Program-made: the position numbers and the translations under genes
Shown: positions 36,165 to 44,225 of the stretch, one piece after another
Layout: each line of letters begins with the position of its first letter
Numbering within the stretch: the first letter of the stretch is position 1
Assembly: GCA_023416335.1 (NCBI GenBank)
Contig: JAEZHY010000034.1
Coordinates: 1 to 52,848, forward strand
From: Pseudomonadota bacterium
GTDB lineage: Bacteria; Desulfobacterota; Syntrophobacteria; Syntrophobacterales; Syntrophobacteraceae
Length of the DNA: 52,848 nt
Direction: 5' to 3'
Notes under the pieces: generated by a model
The model's input: only the letters and a program-made list of their open reading frames with translations
Told to the model about the DNA's origin: nothing
The model's database searches: none

Positions 36165-38495
36165 CTACGCGTGGGCAGCGGCGGGTAGAAATTTTGACAC
36201 TTGTTTCTCTTTCAGCGCTTTATACTTTCCCATTACTTTAATGTAGTATTCTAGGACCGTGGCCACTTGGTCCTTTAGGGCAGGCCACTTTTCCGGATGG
36301 TGTGTCGTCTGTCTGATTTTATTCAGATCTTTAATCCACCTCAATTGCTTGTCCTTGCCACCATCTTTTGAAAAGGAAAAGTGCTGCTGAAATAGTTCCC
36401 AGTCATGGGCGGCAATGTCATAGTAATTTATAAAAAAGATATATTGTTCTTTGGCCTTAATGCCTCGATCTTCATCGCACCTTGTCAGACATTCATCACG
36501 AATCTTCTTAGGAATGCCATCATACCACCAATTCTCTCCATGCTTTTCTTTCAAAAGCGTCATCGTCATTTCAAAAAGTGATTGTCCAATTTCATCCAGT
36601 TTGTCCCGAGCATCAATGGTTCCTTCTTTATCAATGCTGTCCAGATAGCAATGCAGGTCCTTGGGACAAAATTCAGGGAATTTTTCGTGGATAAAATACA
36701 TCATCTGCAAGGCGCTACGGGTTACTCCGGCCTTGCTTGAATCCTTAAATGTTTTGAGGTTATCCTGCGAAGCCACCCGGAAGTACTCAATGGTGGGCTC
36801 TGTATATGGCTTTATGTACTCAAGCATCGTGGCGGCATCACACATATCGAAATCAATTTCTTCTTTCTTCCCAATGTGACCACATATTTCTCGGAGCACT
36901 TTAAGCAGCGCCCGCATGCCCAAATTAGAACAAAGGTAACCCTGTCGCGCATCTCCAGATTCCCAGTGCTCCGGAAGGGCTTCCGAAAAGAAGGCAAAGT
37001 AACCGGCGAGAATATCGACAGCCTTGTTCAATGTCTTAACCGGGTCTGCAGAGGTCGAATCATAGAGAGGTCCATTTTTGAATGTTGCTCCCTTGATCTC
37101 GCCCAGCAGCTTGTTTTCTTCAAGCCCGTCATTCAAGTTGGTGATGGTGAGGCAGCGGAAATTCGATTTCTTCGTGCCTTCTGTTTTAATTCTTCCGCAA
37201 ATCGAAGATGTCTTGCGTTGATCGAGAGACAGGATGATTCTTGATCGCAATGCGGAGACTCTTTCTTTCGGGTCCTGGGAATCCCATTTGAGATTGGAGT
37301 AAAGTTCGATTAACAGATTGGTGGGAACTCGCACTTGCTGATTATTAATATCTACGAACAATTGCGCTTCTTTCGAGGGCGACAATTTTTCATAGGCAAG
37401 CACAGGGAAGGTAGTCTTGTCATCCTGCTTGGTTGCTCTTTGACTATACGCGTAGCCATATAAACGGTGTTGCCCATCGATTATCCAAGCGGTGGCGTAC
37501 CTCGGGGGGAGTTGGAGCGTTCCGAAAGCAGAATCCCCTTTTTCACCGGGTTGAAATATCATTCCTTTAGGGTCTTTAATATTGACGACAATATTGGTAG
37601 GAAATTGACCCCCGTTATCAATGTATTTAGCAATGCTCTTTAATCTCTTAGGGTTAACCATTCTCTGATAGGTAGCCAAATCTTCTAAATTCCGGCTCGC
37701 CTTATGGCTGATGTAAGCGATCTTCAGCAGCTCCGAGGGTTTTATCAGGAAGGTGTAATATTTGTCGCCGCCCATTGTGCCTCGGGTCGCGGGAACTTTA
37801 ATGTCCTGCAACCCGCTTATTTCTTCGTTGGAAAAAATATGGGACAGGAACTGGTATTTCGCTCCCTTTTTCAGGTGATCACTTAGCTGGTTGTAGTAAT
37901 CGATTTCCGTGTCCCGCAGCACGATGATCTTGGCTGCTTCCGCCTTCTTGAGATCCACTTCCGGCCAATCGATGTTTCGGGTCGCGATGATCCAGCGGAT
38001 TTTGAGTTTTGGCGTGACCCCATAATGGCTCTTTATCGAATTAGCGATCTTGCCCTTCAGACTCTCTATTTTCTCGATAAGGTGAGCCATGCTTTTCTTT
38101 TTGGGAGTCTCGCACTGGGTGCATTCAATGAGCAGTGCCGCTTCACGATCTTTCGCAAAAACGTCGATTTGCCTGGGAGGAACTTCATCGCCAGCATTGA
38201 TGGTGAAGTTTCTTCCGTCGCTCAGTTCATCAAAACCCATTTTCGCGGCAATGCACCACAGTTCATCTTCAAGTTGCTCATCGAGGGGTTTGTCTTTTTC
38301 CAGCCAGTATGATGTCGGTTTCTTTTTTCGCGTTTTTCGGACATTCCAGCCTTCAGCTTTTTCAAGTTCGGCCTTTTGCTCAAGGATTTCAGTAGTCTTT
38401 GCAGAAATCTTCTTTTCGATGACCTTCTTCTTTCGCTTAGAAAGGATATTTGATATCTGCTTGCCATCCGTGATGAGCGCATCGAGGAGTGCCAT
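36165..38495 (-). CDS. Large DGQHR-domain protein with nuclease-like N-terminus and HEPN-like C-terminus
   Basis: 776 aa. A Lys-rich coiled N-terminus (about 1-65) is followed by a restriction-endonuclease-like segment (about 75-200; QIDVFAKD then AALLIECTQ, resembling D...E-x-T in place of D...E-x-K). A DndB/DpdB-type DGQHR domain follows (about 215-440, AWIIDGQHRLYGYAYS and VDINNQQV). A helical region leads to a C-terminal segment like Swt1-type HEPN with R-x4-H (IRQTTHH, R about 728). ATG 38495 has AAAAGGA five bases upstream; an ATG at 38510 has none. Its place beside radical-SAM and GHKL genes suggests one system. Confidence 0.8.
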   Translation of the reverse strand: MALLDALITDGKQISNILSKRKKKVIEKKISAKTTEILEQKAELEKAEGWNVRKTRKKKPTSYWLEKDKPLDEQLEDELWCIAAKMGFDELSDGRNFTINAGDEVPPRQIDVFAKDREAALLIECTQCETPKKKSMAHLIEKIESLKGKIANSIKSHYGVTPKLKIRWIIATRNIDWPEVDLKKAEAAKIIVLRDTEIDYYNQLSDHLKKGAKYQFLSHIFSNEEISGLQDIKVPATRGTMGGDKYYTFLIKPSELLKIAYISHKASRNLEDLATYQRMVNPKRLKSIAKYIDNGGQFPTNIVVNIKDPKGMIFQPGEKGDSAFGTLQLPPRYATAWIIDGQHRLYGYAYSQRATKQDDKTTFPVLAYEKLSPSKEAQLFVDINNQQVRVPTNLLIELYSNLKWDSQDPKERVSALRSRIILSLDQRKTSSICGRIKTEGTKKSNFRCLTITNLNDGLEENKLLGEIKGATFKNGPLYDSTSADPVKTLNKAVDILAGYFAFFSEALPEHWESGDARQGYLCSNLGMRALLKVLREICGHIGKKEEIDFDMCDAATMLEYIKPYTEPTIEYFRVASQDNLKTFKDSSKAGVTRSALQMMYFIHEKFPEFCPKDLHCYLDSIDKEGTIDARDKLDEIGQSLFEMTMTLLKEKHGENWWYDGIPKKIRDECLTRCDEDRGIKAKEQYIFFINYYDIAAHDWELFQQHFSFSKDGGKDKQLRWIKDLNKIRQTTHHPEKWPALKDQVATVLEYYIKVMGKYKALKEKQVSKFLPAAAHA

Positions 38496-39089
38496 AATGT
38501 CCTTTTTCATGAAAGATGTTAGGGAAGTCAGGCTGTTGGAGCTTTTGGGATAGCACCAGCCTTTGACACTGTCAATGACATTTTGGGCGATAGTATTGGT
38601 AGGGGCTTGATGGTTCTTTAATAAATCGTATTGCTTATCAGCGGTGTCTATCCCTCGGACGGGGGGCCGGGGGCGATAACTCCCCCCGGCTACCCTACTA
38701 TGAATTTGTCCAAGGCTCCCTCTTTAGTCTCAACCATGGAATAGCCTTCCGGCAAATTGGGAACTCAACAAATCAACGTTCAGCTCTCCTATATCTCACC
38801 TCACCCAATCTCCAGATCAATTTCATTTCCTGATTTTAATTCGATCAGGCCCAACTACTTTTTCCGTACTTGAAAAACACATTGTTTATAGTGCGCTGGG
38901 ATTCCGTTCCTGATTGCATGTGGAGAATAAAAGAATCTCCGGGATGCGGATAGATCATTGAAAACCGAATAGCAAAGTTCCTTCTTTCACCGGGCCGGGG
39001 GCGACGGTTGCGATCCGGACCCCGACGCAACCGATCCGGGTCGGCCGGTTTTCACCAATAGCGCGGCACCGTCTCTCCGCTCCAACGCG

Positions 39090-39230
39090 TCAGGCTTTGT
39101 CAGCCCATTTCAACCCGCGTTAGACCTCTGTTAGGCCTGTGTCAGGGTTTATCAGGGTCGCAAATCTCTCCCGTTCAAGGTTTATCAAGCTCTATCAGTG
39201 CTGGTAAGGGGTGGTAAGGGTTGAAAAAAA
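39090..39230. repeat. Cluster of degenerate short direct repeats
   Basis: Repeated words such as GTCAGG, GTTAG, TTTATCA(A/G)G, CTATCAG, GGTAAGGG occur about every 10-20 bases, with TGGTAAGGGG twice in succession (39204-39225 region). There are no equal spacers, so this is not a CRISPR array. Function unknown. Confidence 0.45.
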
Positions 39231-39340
39231 TTCCGAGGAGGGTGTCAATGTCTGCGGACGAGGGAACGAGGGAGGAGCGGAAAAGCCGAATTCAAAGGAC
39301 CGGTCTCATTGTACCTTCTGAAAATGTTTAAACTCCAGTA

Positions 39341-39366
39341 CCTTCCGGCCTGATATGGCCGGAAGG
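39341..39366 (-). terminator. Hairpin after putA
   Basis: Perfect 10-bp stem CCTTCCGGCC/GGCCGGAAGG with a 6-base loop, about 40 bp past the putA stop. No T-run follows, so it may be a transcript-stabilising end and not a classical terminator. Confidence 0.55.
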
Positions 39367-39404
39367 GATATCAGGATTATCAATGCAGCCCGTTCAATTG
39401 TATA

Positions 39405-42395
39405 TCAGAATTCCTCTTCCGCAGGCGCAAAGCCGCGGCGCATGGTGTTCTCCGTGACGACCCGAGGGTCCATGAAATGGAGGAGATAGTCCTGACCGCC
39501 GGCTTTGGTGCCGACGCCGGACATCTTCGCCCCGCCGAAGGGCTGGCGGTTCACCAGGGCGCCTGTAGTGCCCCGGTTGATGTACAGATTGCCGACCCGG
39601 AACTCGCGGCGGGCACGGGCAAGGTGTTCGGGGCTCCGGCTGAAAATGCCGCCGGTAAGAGCAAAACGGGTGGAGTTTGCCCACTCGATCGCCTGGTCGA
39701 AGTCCTTGGCCCGCATCACCGCCAGGACCGGTCCGAAGATTTCTTCCCGGGCGATCCGGTGTTCGGGCCGAATTCCGCCGATGATGGTCATCGGGACATA
39801 GTACCCGCCCGACGGAACCGGGCTTTCATAGAGAAGTTCCCCCTCACTCTTGCCGATGGCAGCGTAATCCAGGACGCGTTTCATCGCCTGCTCGTCGGCT
39901 ACGGCTCCTATGTAGCAGGCCGGATCTTCCGACGGTCCGACCCTGGTCGCCCTGGCCATTGAGACGAGCCGCTCGACAAACTTGTCGTAGACTGCGTCCA
40001 GTACGATCACCCGCGAGCATGCGGAACATTTCTGTCCCTGGAAGCCAAAGGCCGAACTGAGCGTTTGCGGCACTGCCTCGTCGAGATCGGCGTCGGCGTC
40101 GATGATGATGGCGTTCTTTCCCCCCATTTCACAGACGACCTTCTTCACATATTCCTGGCCCGGATGGACTTTGGCGGCCCGTTCGATGATCCTGAGGCCG
40201 ACCTCCATGGATCCGGTAAAGGCGATAAGGCCGATATCGGGGCTGTCCACCAGAAAATCGCCGATGACGGAACCACGCCCCGGCGTAAAGTTGAATACCC
40301 CGGCCGGAAGGCCTGCCTCACGGAAAATCTCGACCAGGTGCCAACCGATTATAGAGGTGAGGCCAGAGGGCTTATAAACAACCGTGTTTCCCGTCACAAT
40401 CGCAGCCGATGCCATTCCCATGCTGATCGCCAGCGGAAAATTCCAGGGAGCGATAACCGCCGCAACGCCTTTGGGTTCGTAGAAATAATGGTTCAACTCA
40501 CCCGGAGCGTGTCCGATCCGCTTCGGGGCAGCGAGGCGGATCATCTCGCGGGCATAGAACTCCAAGAAATCTATTGCTTCGCCTACGTCGGCATATGCCT
40601 GGTCCCACTGCTTGCCGACCTCCAGAATCTGCCAGGCGGACAGCTCGAAAACCCGCCTCCTTGCTGTCTGTGCCGCAGCAAGCAGGAACCCGGCCCGGTC
40701 CTTCGGATCGGTATCGCGCCATGCGGGAAAAGCAGACTTCGCCGCGGCAATAGCCTTCGCAACCTCTTCGGTTCCGGCCTGGCAGACCTGCCCCAATACC
40801 TCCGAGGGCCTGTTGGGGTTTACCGACGGCATCAGTTCGGGCGTTTTGATATCCTTACCATTTATGAAAAGGGGGTAGGTCCTGCCGAACCTGGCGCGGA
40901 CTCCGGCGATATGCTTCGGGAACTCCGCCCGGCAGCCGTTGCGGGAAAAGTCCGCGATGGCTTCATTGCGGAACTCAATAAGGCCGTTGGACTCCGGCTC
41001 GTCCTTTTCCGACTTCGCTGCACGCCGGCGCTCCGCCGTGCCGGCAGGGTCTTCCAGGAGCATATCGATTTCGGCCTCATCAGCAAAGCTGCGGCGCAAA
41101 AACGACTCGTTCGCGGTGTTTTCGAGCAGACGCCGGACGAGATAGCCCATTCCGGGCACCATGTCACCATAGGGGCAATAGAGGCGGACCCGGCCTGCGA
41201 CCTTCTGAATTCCTTTTCGGACCGGTTCGGCCATGCCATACAGGAGCTGGAATTCGTAGCGCTCTTCGGGGACATTCAACTCGCGGGCCGTCTCAAGGAC
41301 CGCGGAGATTGTCCGGATGTTGTGGGAGGCGCAGGCAAAATGGCAGATGTCGTGATTCTGCAAAATAACGCGGGAGAGACGTTCGTGGGCCGCATCCGAT
41401 TCGGCTTTGATGGTCCATACGGGGATTTCCAAATTGTTCTGCGCAGCCCTGACGGTCTCGTAGTCCCAGTACGCCCCCTTGACCAGCCGGATGGATATTT
41501 GCACCTCGTGCCGCCTCGCCCAGGCCAGGAGGTCATCCAGATCCTTCGCGGTGTCCTTCAAATACGCCTGCAGCACGATCCCGAGATACGGGTAGGAGGG
41601 GTTCTCAAGCTTGAGACGGCGGAATACTTCAAGCGTGATCTCCTTGTGAAGGTAGGATTCCATATCGATACACATGAATCCCTTTACTTCCATGACTTTG
41701 TTGAAGATACGGCGCATTCGGTCGAGGATTGCCGCCACCGAGCCTTCGAAGTCCTGCGGGTTAGCCAGGCAGTACATTGCCGTCGGTTTCACGGCGATGT
41801 TGATAGGAGGCGCATGTCCCCAGTCCGCGGCCGGGTCGCCGCCTTTTCCCGGAAGCGGCTTCCATGAGGCTTGTTCCCCGTTCAAGGCGTCGAGCAGTTC
41901 CAGGTAGGTATTCGTGTAGACCTCTGCTTCCTCCTCGGAAAGGGTCGCCTCTCCCAGCACGTCTATGACGGCTGCAAAACCATCCTTCCGCAGTCGGGCC
42001 AGGTTTTTCAGGGCCTCCCTGTCGTTTTCGCCGATTATGAACTGCCGGGCCATCTCCTCGATATTGGAGGAGAGCATTTTGTTTAACATGCCGCCCCCGA
42101 AGGAGCCGAGCATTCCGGCCACCTTTGCGCCGGTAGAGACCAGGGCCGGGGCCTCTTCGAGGCTGCCGAAGTACTCCCGGATATGCCCGGTCAGGAGCTT
42201 TCCATTAGTGAGCGTGGGGAAAACATCGACAAAGCGGAACATCTGGATCTTGAACTGCTCGTTATGCATGCTCCAGTCCATCACCTTCCCCATCCAGGCT
42301 CCCTTGTTGAACAGGGAAGGCTTTTCACCGGAAACGGATGCGAAGAGTCCTTTACCGCGGGAAATAACCCTGTCATTCAAATGATTGCTGCTCAT
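39405..42395 (-). CDS. putA: Bifunctional proline dehydrogenase / delta-1-pyrroline-5-carboxylate dehydrogenase
   Basis: 996 aa. The N-terminal half (to about 480) is the FAD proline dehydrogenase, with its C-terminal signature LVRRLLENTANESFLRR. The second half is an aldehyde dehydrogenase with the glutamate in VCEMGGKNAIIID and the catalytic cysteine in GFQGQKCSACSR. It converts proline to glutamate with channelling. No N-terminal ribbon-helix-helix is present, so it is not a self-regulating PutA like that of E. coli. ATG 42395 is preceded by GGGGGAG. Two TGGT-N3-ACCA sites upstream point to control by the GntR regulator at 30511. Confidence 0.95.
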   Translation of the reverse strand: MSSNHLNDRVISRGKGLFASVSGEKPSLFNKGAWMGKVMDWSMHNEQFKIQMFRFVDVFPTLTNGKLLTGHIREYFGSLEEAPALVSTGAKVAGMLGSFGGGMLNKMLSSNIEEMARQFIIGENDREALKNLARLRKDGFAAVIDVLGEATLSEEEAEVYTNTYLELLDALNGEQASWKPLPGKGGDPAADWGHAPPINIAVKPTAMYCLANPQDFEGSVAAILDRMRRIFNKVMEVKGFMCIDMESYLHKEITLEVFRRLKLENPSYPYLGIVLQAYLKDTAKDLDDLLAWARRHEVQISIRLVKGAYWDYETVRAAQNNLEIPVWTIKAESDAAHERLSRVILQNHDICHFACASHNIRTISAVLETARELNVPEERYEFQLLYGMAEPVRKGIQKVAGRVRLYCPYGDMVPGMGYLVRRLLENTANESFLRRSFADEAEIDMLLEDPAGTAERRRAAKSEKDEPESNGLIEFRNEAIADFSRNGCRAEFPKHIAGVRARFGRTYPLFINGKDIKTPELMPSVNPNRPSEVLGQVCQAGTEEVAKAIAAAKSAFPAWRDTDPKDRAGFLLAAAQTARRRVFELSAWQILEVGKQWDQAYADVGEAIDFLEFYAREMIRLAAPKRIGHAPGELNHYFYEPKGVAAVIAPWNFPLAISMGMASAAIVTGNTVVYKPSGLTSIIGWHLVEIFREAGLPAGVFNFTPGRGSVIGDFLVDSPDIGLIAFTGSMEVGLRIIERAAKVHPGQEYVKKVVCEMGGKNAIIIDADADLDEAVPQTLSSAFGFQGQKCSACSRVIVLDAVYDKFVERLVSMARATRVGPSEDPACYIGAVADEQAMKRVLDYAAIGKSEGELLYESPVPSGGYYVPMTIIGGIRPEHRIAREEIFGPVLAVMRAKDFDQAIEWANSTRFALTGGIFSRSPEHLARARREFRVGNLYINRGTTGALVNRQPFGGAKMSGVGTKAGGQDYLLHFMDPRVVTENTMRRGFAPAEEEF

Positions 42396-42421
42396 GGCGC
42401 ACTCCCCCGTTTGGTCTGCTT

Positions 42422-42432
42422 TGGTCCAACCA
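42422..42432. promoter_or_regulatory. GntR-type operator, putA-proximal
   Basis: TGGTCCAACCA fits TGGT-N3-ACCA. It lies 26 bp before the putA start codon, the same distance as the operator before the gntR gene. Confidence 0.62.
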
Positions 42433-42451
42433 TTGGCAAAATATTTGCGAA

Positions 42452-42462
42452 TGGTTAGACCA
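42452..42462. promoter_or_regulatory. GntR-type operator, putA-distal
   Basis: TGGTTAGACCA, identical over 11 bases to the site at 30474-30484. It is 30 bp, about three helix turns, from the proximal site. Confidence 0.72.
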
Positions 42463-42929
42463 ACAATGCATGAAGCCGAGGCACCTGTCAATCGGATAAG
42501 AGCGGCGAGATACCAAAACCCTTGAAGCTGCATAGCTGCGCGCAAAAAGACAAACGGCACAAAGATCCTGGAGCAGCAGAGCCGCAACCAAAAACAAAGA
42601 AAGATAAAGACCCTCAACCACGAAATTCACGAAAATAACGAAAGAAAACAACAAGATAAGGATAAGGCCGTAGGATGGGTGAAGTGGAGGGACTGTGTCG
42701 TTTTCGATGAAAACCAGCCCAACCCAGTCGGTCACGACACAGTCCCGGAGCGCAACCCATCGATTTTTTAATGAGCGATACGAGTACGAAACACACGAAA
42801 GTGCCGTTCGATTCCCCTCGGCTTAAAGTGCGCCTAAGAGGTTGATGTCAAACGATTTACAGAACCGCAGGCATGGAAATCCTGCTCAAAAAACAAGAAA
42901 ATGCCTGATAGTAGTACAAAAATCACGGG

Positions 42930-42971
42930 TGACACGGGCAACGTGGTTTTGGTTGCCCGTGCCGGAGGCAA
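42930..42971. repeat. Dispersed hairpin repeat, copy 2
   Basis: Stem CACGGGCAAC/GTTGCCCGTG (10 bp, perfect), flanked by the same TGACA and CCGGAGGCAA ends as the copy at 7643-7683. REP-like. Confidence 0.72.
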
Positions 42972-43048
42972 GAGGGCTCGACAGACGATAGCAATTCCCC
43001 TCCTGCTGTTTTTCGCTGGAGACTCAACTCCACCCCTCCCGTCCTTCG

Positions 43049-43080
43049 GACCCGGGCAGCAAAAAGACGCTGCCCGGGTC
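43049..43080. repeat. Perfect 12-bp inverted repeat
   Basis: GACCCGGGCAGC/GCTGCCCGGGTC around an A-rich 8-base loop. No following T-run. Confidence 0.6.
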
Positions 43081-43100
43081 ACCCTCCGCAGTTCGACACC

Positions 43101-43122
43101 GGCACGGTCATGAAACCGTGCC
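43101..43122. repeat. 8-bp inverted repeat
   Basis: GGCACGGT/ACCGTGCC with a 6-base loop, 20 bp from the previous hairpin. Similar in design to GGCGCGGT/ACCGCGCC at 31507-31528. Confidence 0.5.
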
Positions 43123-43413
43123 TCAACTCAAAGGGGGACTGAAGTTTTTCATCTCGTTCAAACGCGCCGGCGGCGTGGCGGTGCCCCCGCTGGCTCCCGG
43201 CTCAAAGGCACTGCCGGGATGACGGGTAGGGGAGCTTGGTCGCAAAAATGCCCGCTAAAGAAGCTCATCTCCATTTGGGCAACAGCCCCTGGAGCTGGGG
43301 AACCAGCGAATTACCCAATATTCAAGGGAAGTGATTTCAGCAGAATCAGCAAGCTGAATGAGGAGAGTTCGATTGCTCCTAACGGCGGGATTTTACTCCG
43401 ACGACAAATTCGT

Positions 43414-43743
43414 CTAACGTTCCGTCCTGGTAAAGTGGAGACTGTCCATGCCGGGCAGGGATATTTCGATGGAATCGTTCGGAGTGAGCTTTCCGGTAAT
43501 CACTCCGCCTGTTTTGGAGTGGAGAAGGACTTCATCGCCCCTCTGTTCCCAGGTGAACTGGGTCTCTTCCCGATCGACTTTCCAGGTGCCCTTGCCGTCC
43601 ACCTTGAGCACGAGTTGGGATTGAGCACCATTGGCGGGAGAGTCTGCCTTGTATTTCCCGGAGATGTCCCGGCCCCGGTCGCATGAAACGACAGTGAGGA
43701 GCAGACATGCAATCAGGGCCATGCTGGTGAAAATGGGGCGCAT
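43414..43743 (-). CDS. Small lipoprotein
   Basis: 109 aa. A signal peptide ends in a lipobox (LLLTVVSC) with the lipidated cysteine near residue 21. The mature part (GKYKADSP onwards) is a short beta-rich domain with a lipocalin-like GKY start, rich in Lys, Thr and Gly. Its start is 2 bp after the MauE-like stop, and GGAG precedes the ATG. It is the last gene of the seven-gene sensory operon. Specific role unknown. Confidence 0.78.
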   Translation of the reverse strand: MRPIFTSMALIACLLLTVVSCDRGRDISGKYKADSPANGAQSQLVLKVDGKGTWKVDREETQFTWEQRGDEVLLHSKTGGVITGKLTPNDSIEISLPGMDSLHFTRTER

Positions 43744-43745
43744 CG

Positions 43746-44225
43746 CTATATCTCCGATATGCGGACGAGAAATCTTCTCTCCAGTTGGAAGGCGGAATCG
43801 AAAAAGTAAACATGTACGGCCATTGCCATCCAGAGGAGGTCGCGCGCAACGGTAGTCCAGCCCATGGGGCTCCCCGTACTCGAAAAGCATCCGCATCCGA
43901 TGGGGATGCCCCGAATGAGGGCGAGAGCGATGGCGGCGGCGAACAGGGCCAGGAGACCGCAGATCATGCAGGCGGCCGATTTCGAGCGGATCCCGGCCAC
44001 GAGCAGGATGCCGCAGATGAGTTCGGTCCAGCTCATAAGTATGGCAAGCACATTTACGGCCCAGAAAGGGGCGATCTGATAGGCGGCTATCGATTCCGCG
44101 AACTCAGCCGTATAGTTTACTTTGTAGATGCTCGCGTAAATAAAGACTCCCCCGATATACAAGCGGAAAGCGAGGGCAAGATATTTGCTCGTCAGTACTT
44201 TCATTCCCAAATCCCGGAAACTCAT
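43746..44225 (-). CDS. MauE/DoxX-like membrane protein
   Basis: 159 aa with four membrane helices (about 14-33, 52-72, 82-105 and 125-143). The pattern FRLYIGGVFIYASIYKV and the cysteine pair in GIPIGCGCFSS match the MauE/DoxX family, whose members help form or transfer disulfides in periplasmic proteins. The ATG shares one base with the stop of the GAF-rhodanese gene. A secreted thioredoxin-like protein in the same operon makes a redox role plausible. Confidence 0.82.
   Translation of the reverse strand: MSFRDLGMKVLTSKYLALAFRLYIGGVFIYASIYKVNYTAEFAESIAAYQIAPFWAVNVLAILMSWTELICGILLVAGIRSKSAACMICGLLALFAAAIALALIRGIPIGCGCFSSTGSPMGWTTVARDLLWMAMAVHVYFFDSAFQLERRFLVRISEI

Larger units (their letters stand above)
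38496..39404. other. Intergenic region with hairpins and short direct repeats
   Basis: About 900 bp with no gene. It contains an 8-bp hairpin GCCGGGGG/CCCCCGGC (38666-38690), a GC-rich dyad near 39005-39040, a run of degenerate repeats (39090-39230) and a 10-bp hairpin next to putA (39341-39366). It forms the right border of the accessory segment. Confidence 0.55.
42396..43413. other. Intergenic region: putA promoter and hairpin-rich repeat DNA
   Basis: About 1 kb with no supported gene. The first 70 bp carry two operator-like sites. Positions 42930-43122 hold three strong inverted repeats. The remainder shows no conserved frame. Confidence 0.55.

Noticed and set aside
33336..38495. Assignment of the island to known Dnd phosphorothioation or Dpd 7-deazapurine systems
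   Set aside because: DGQHR is shared, but no DndA/C/D/E, no TGT-like DpdA and no Dpd helicases are present in the window.
38666..38690. Terminator for the DGQHR gene
   Set aside because: The hairpin lies upstream of that gene's start, not at its 3' end, and has no T-run.
39090..39230. Possible CRISPR array
   Set aside because: Repeat units are short, of unequal length and without regular spacers, and no cas genes are nearby.
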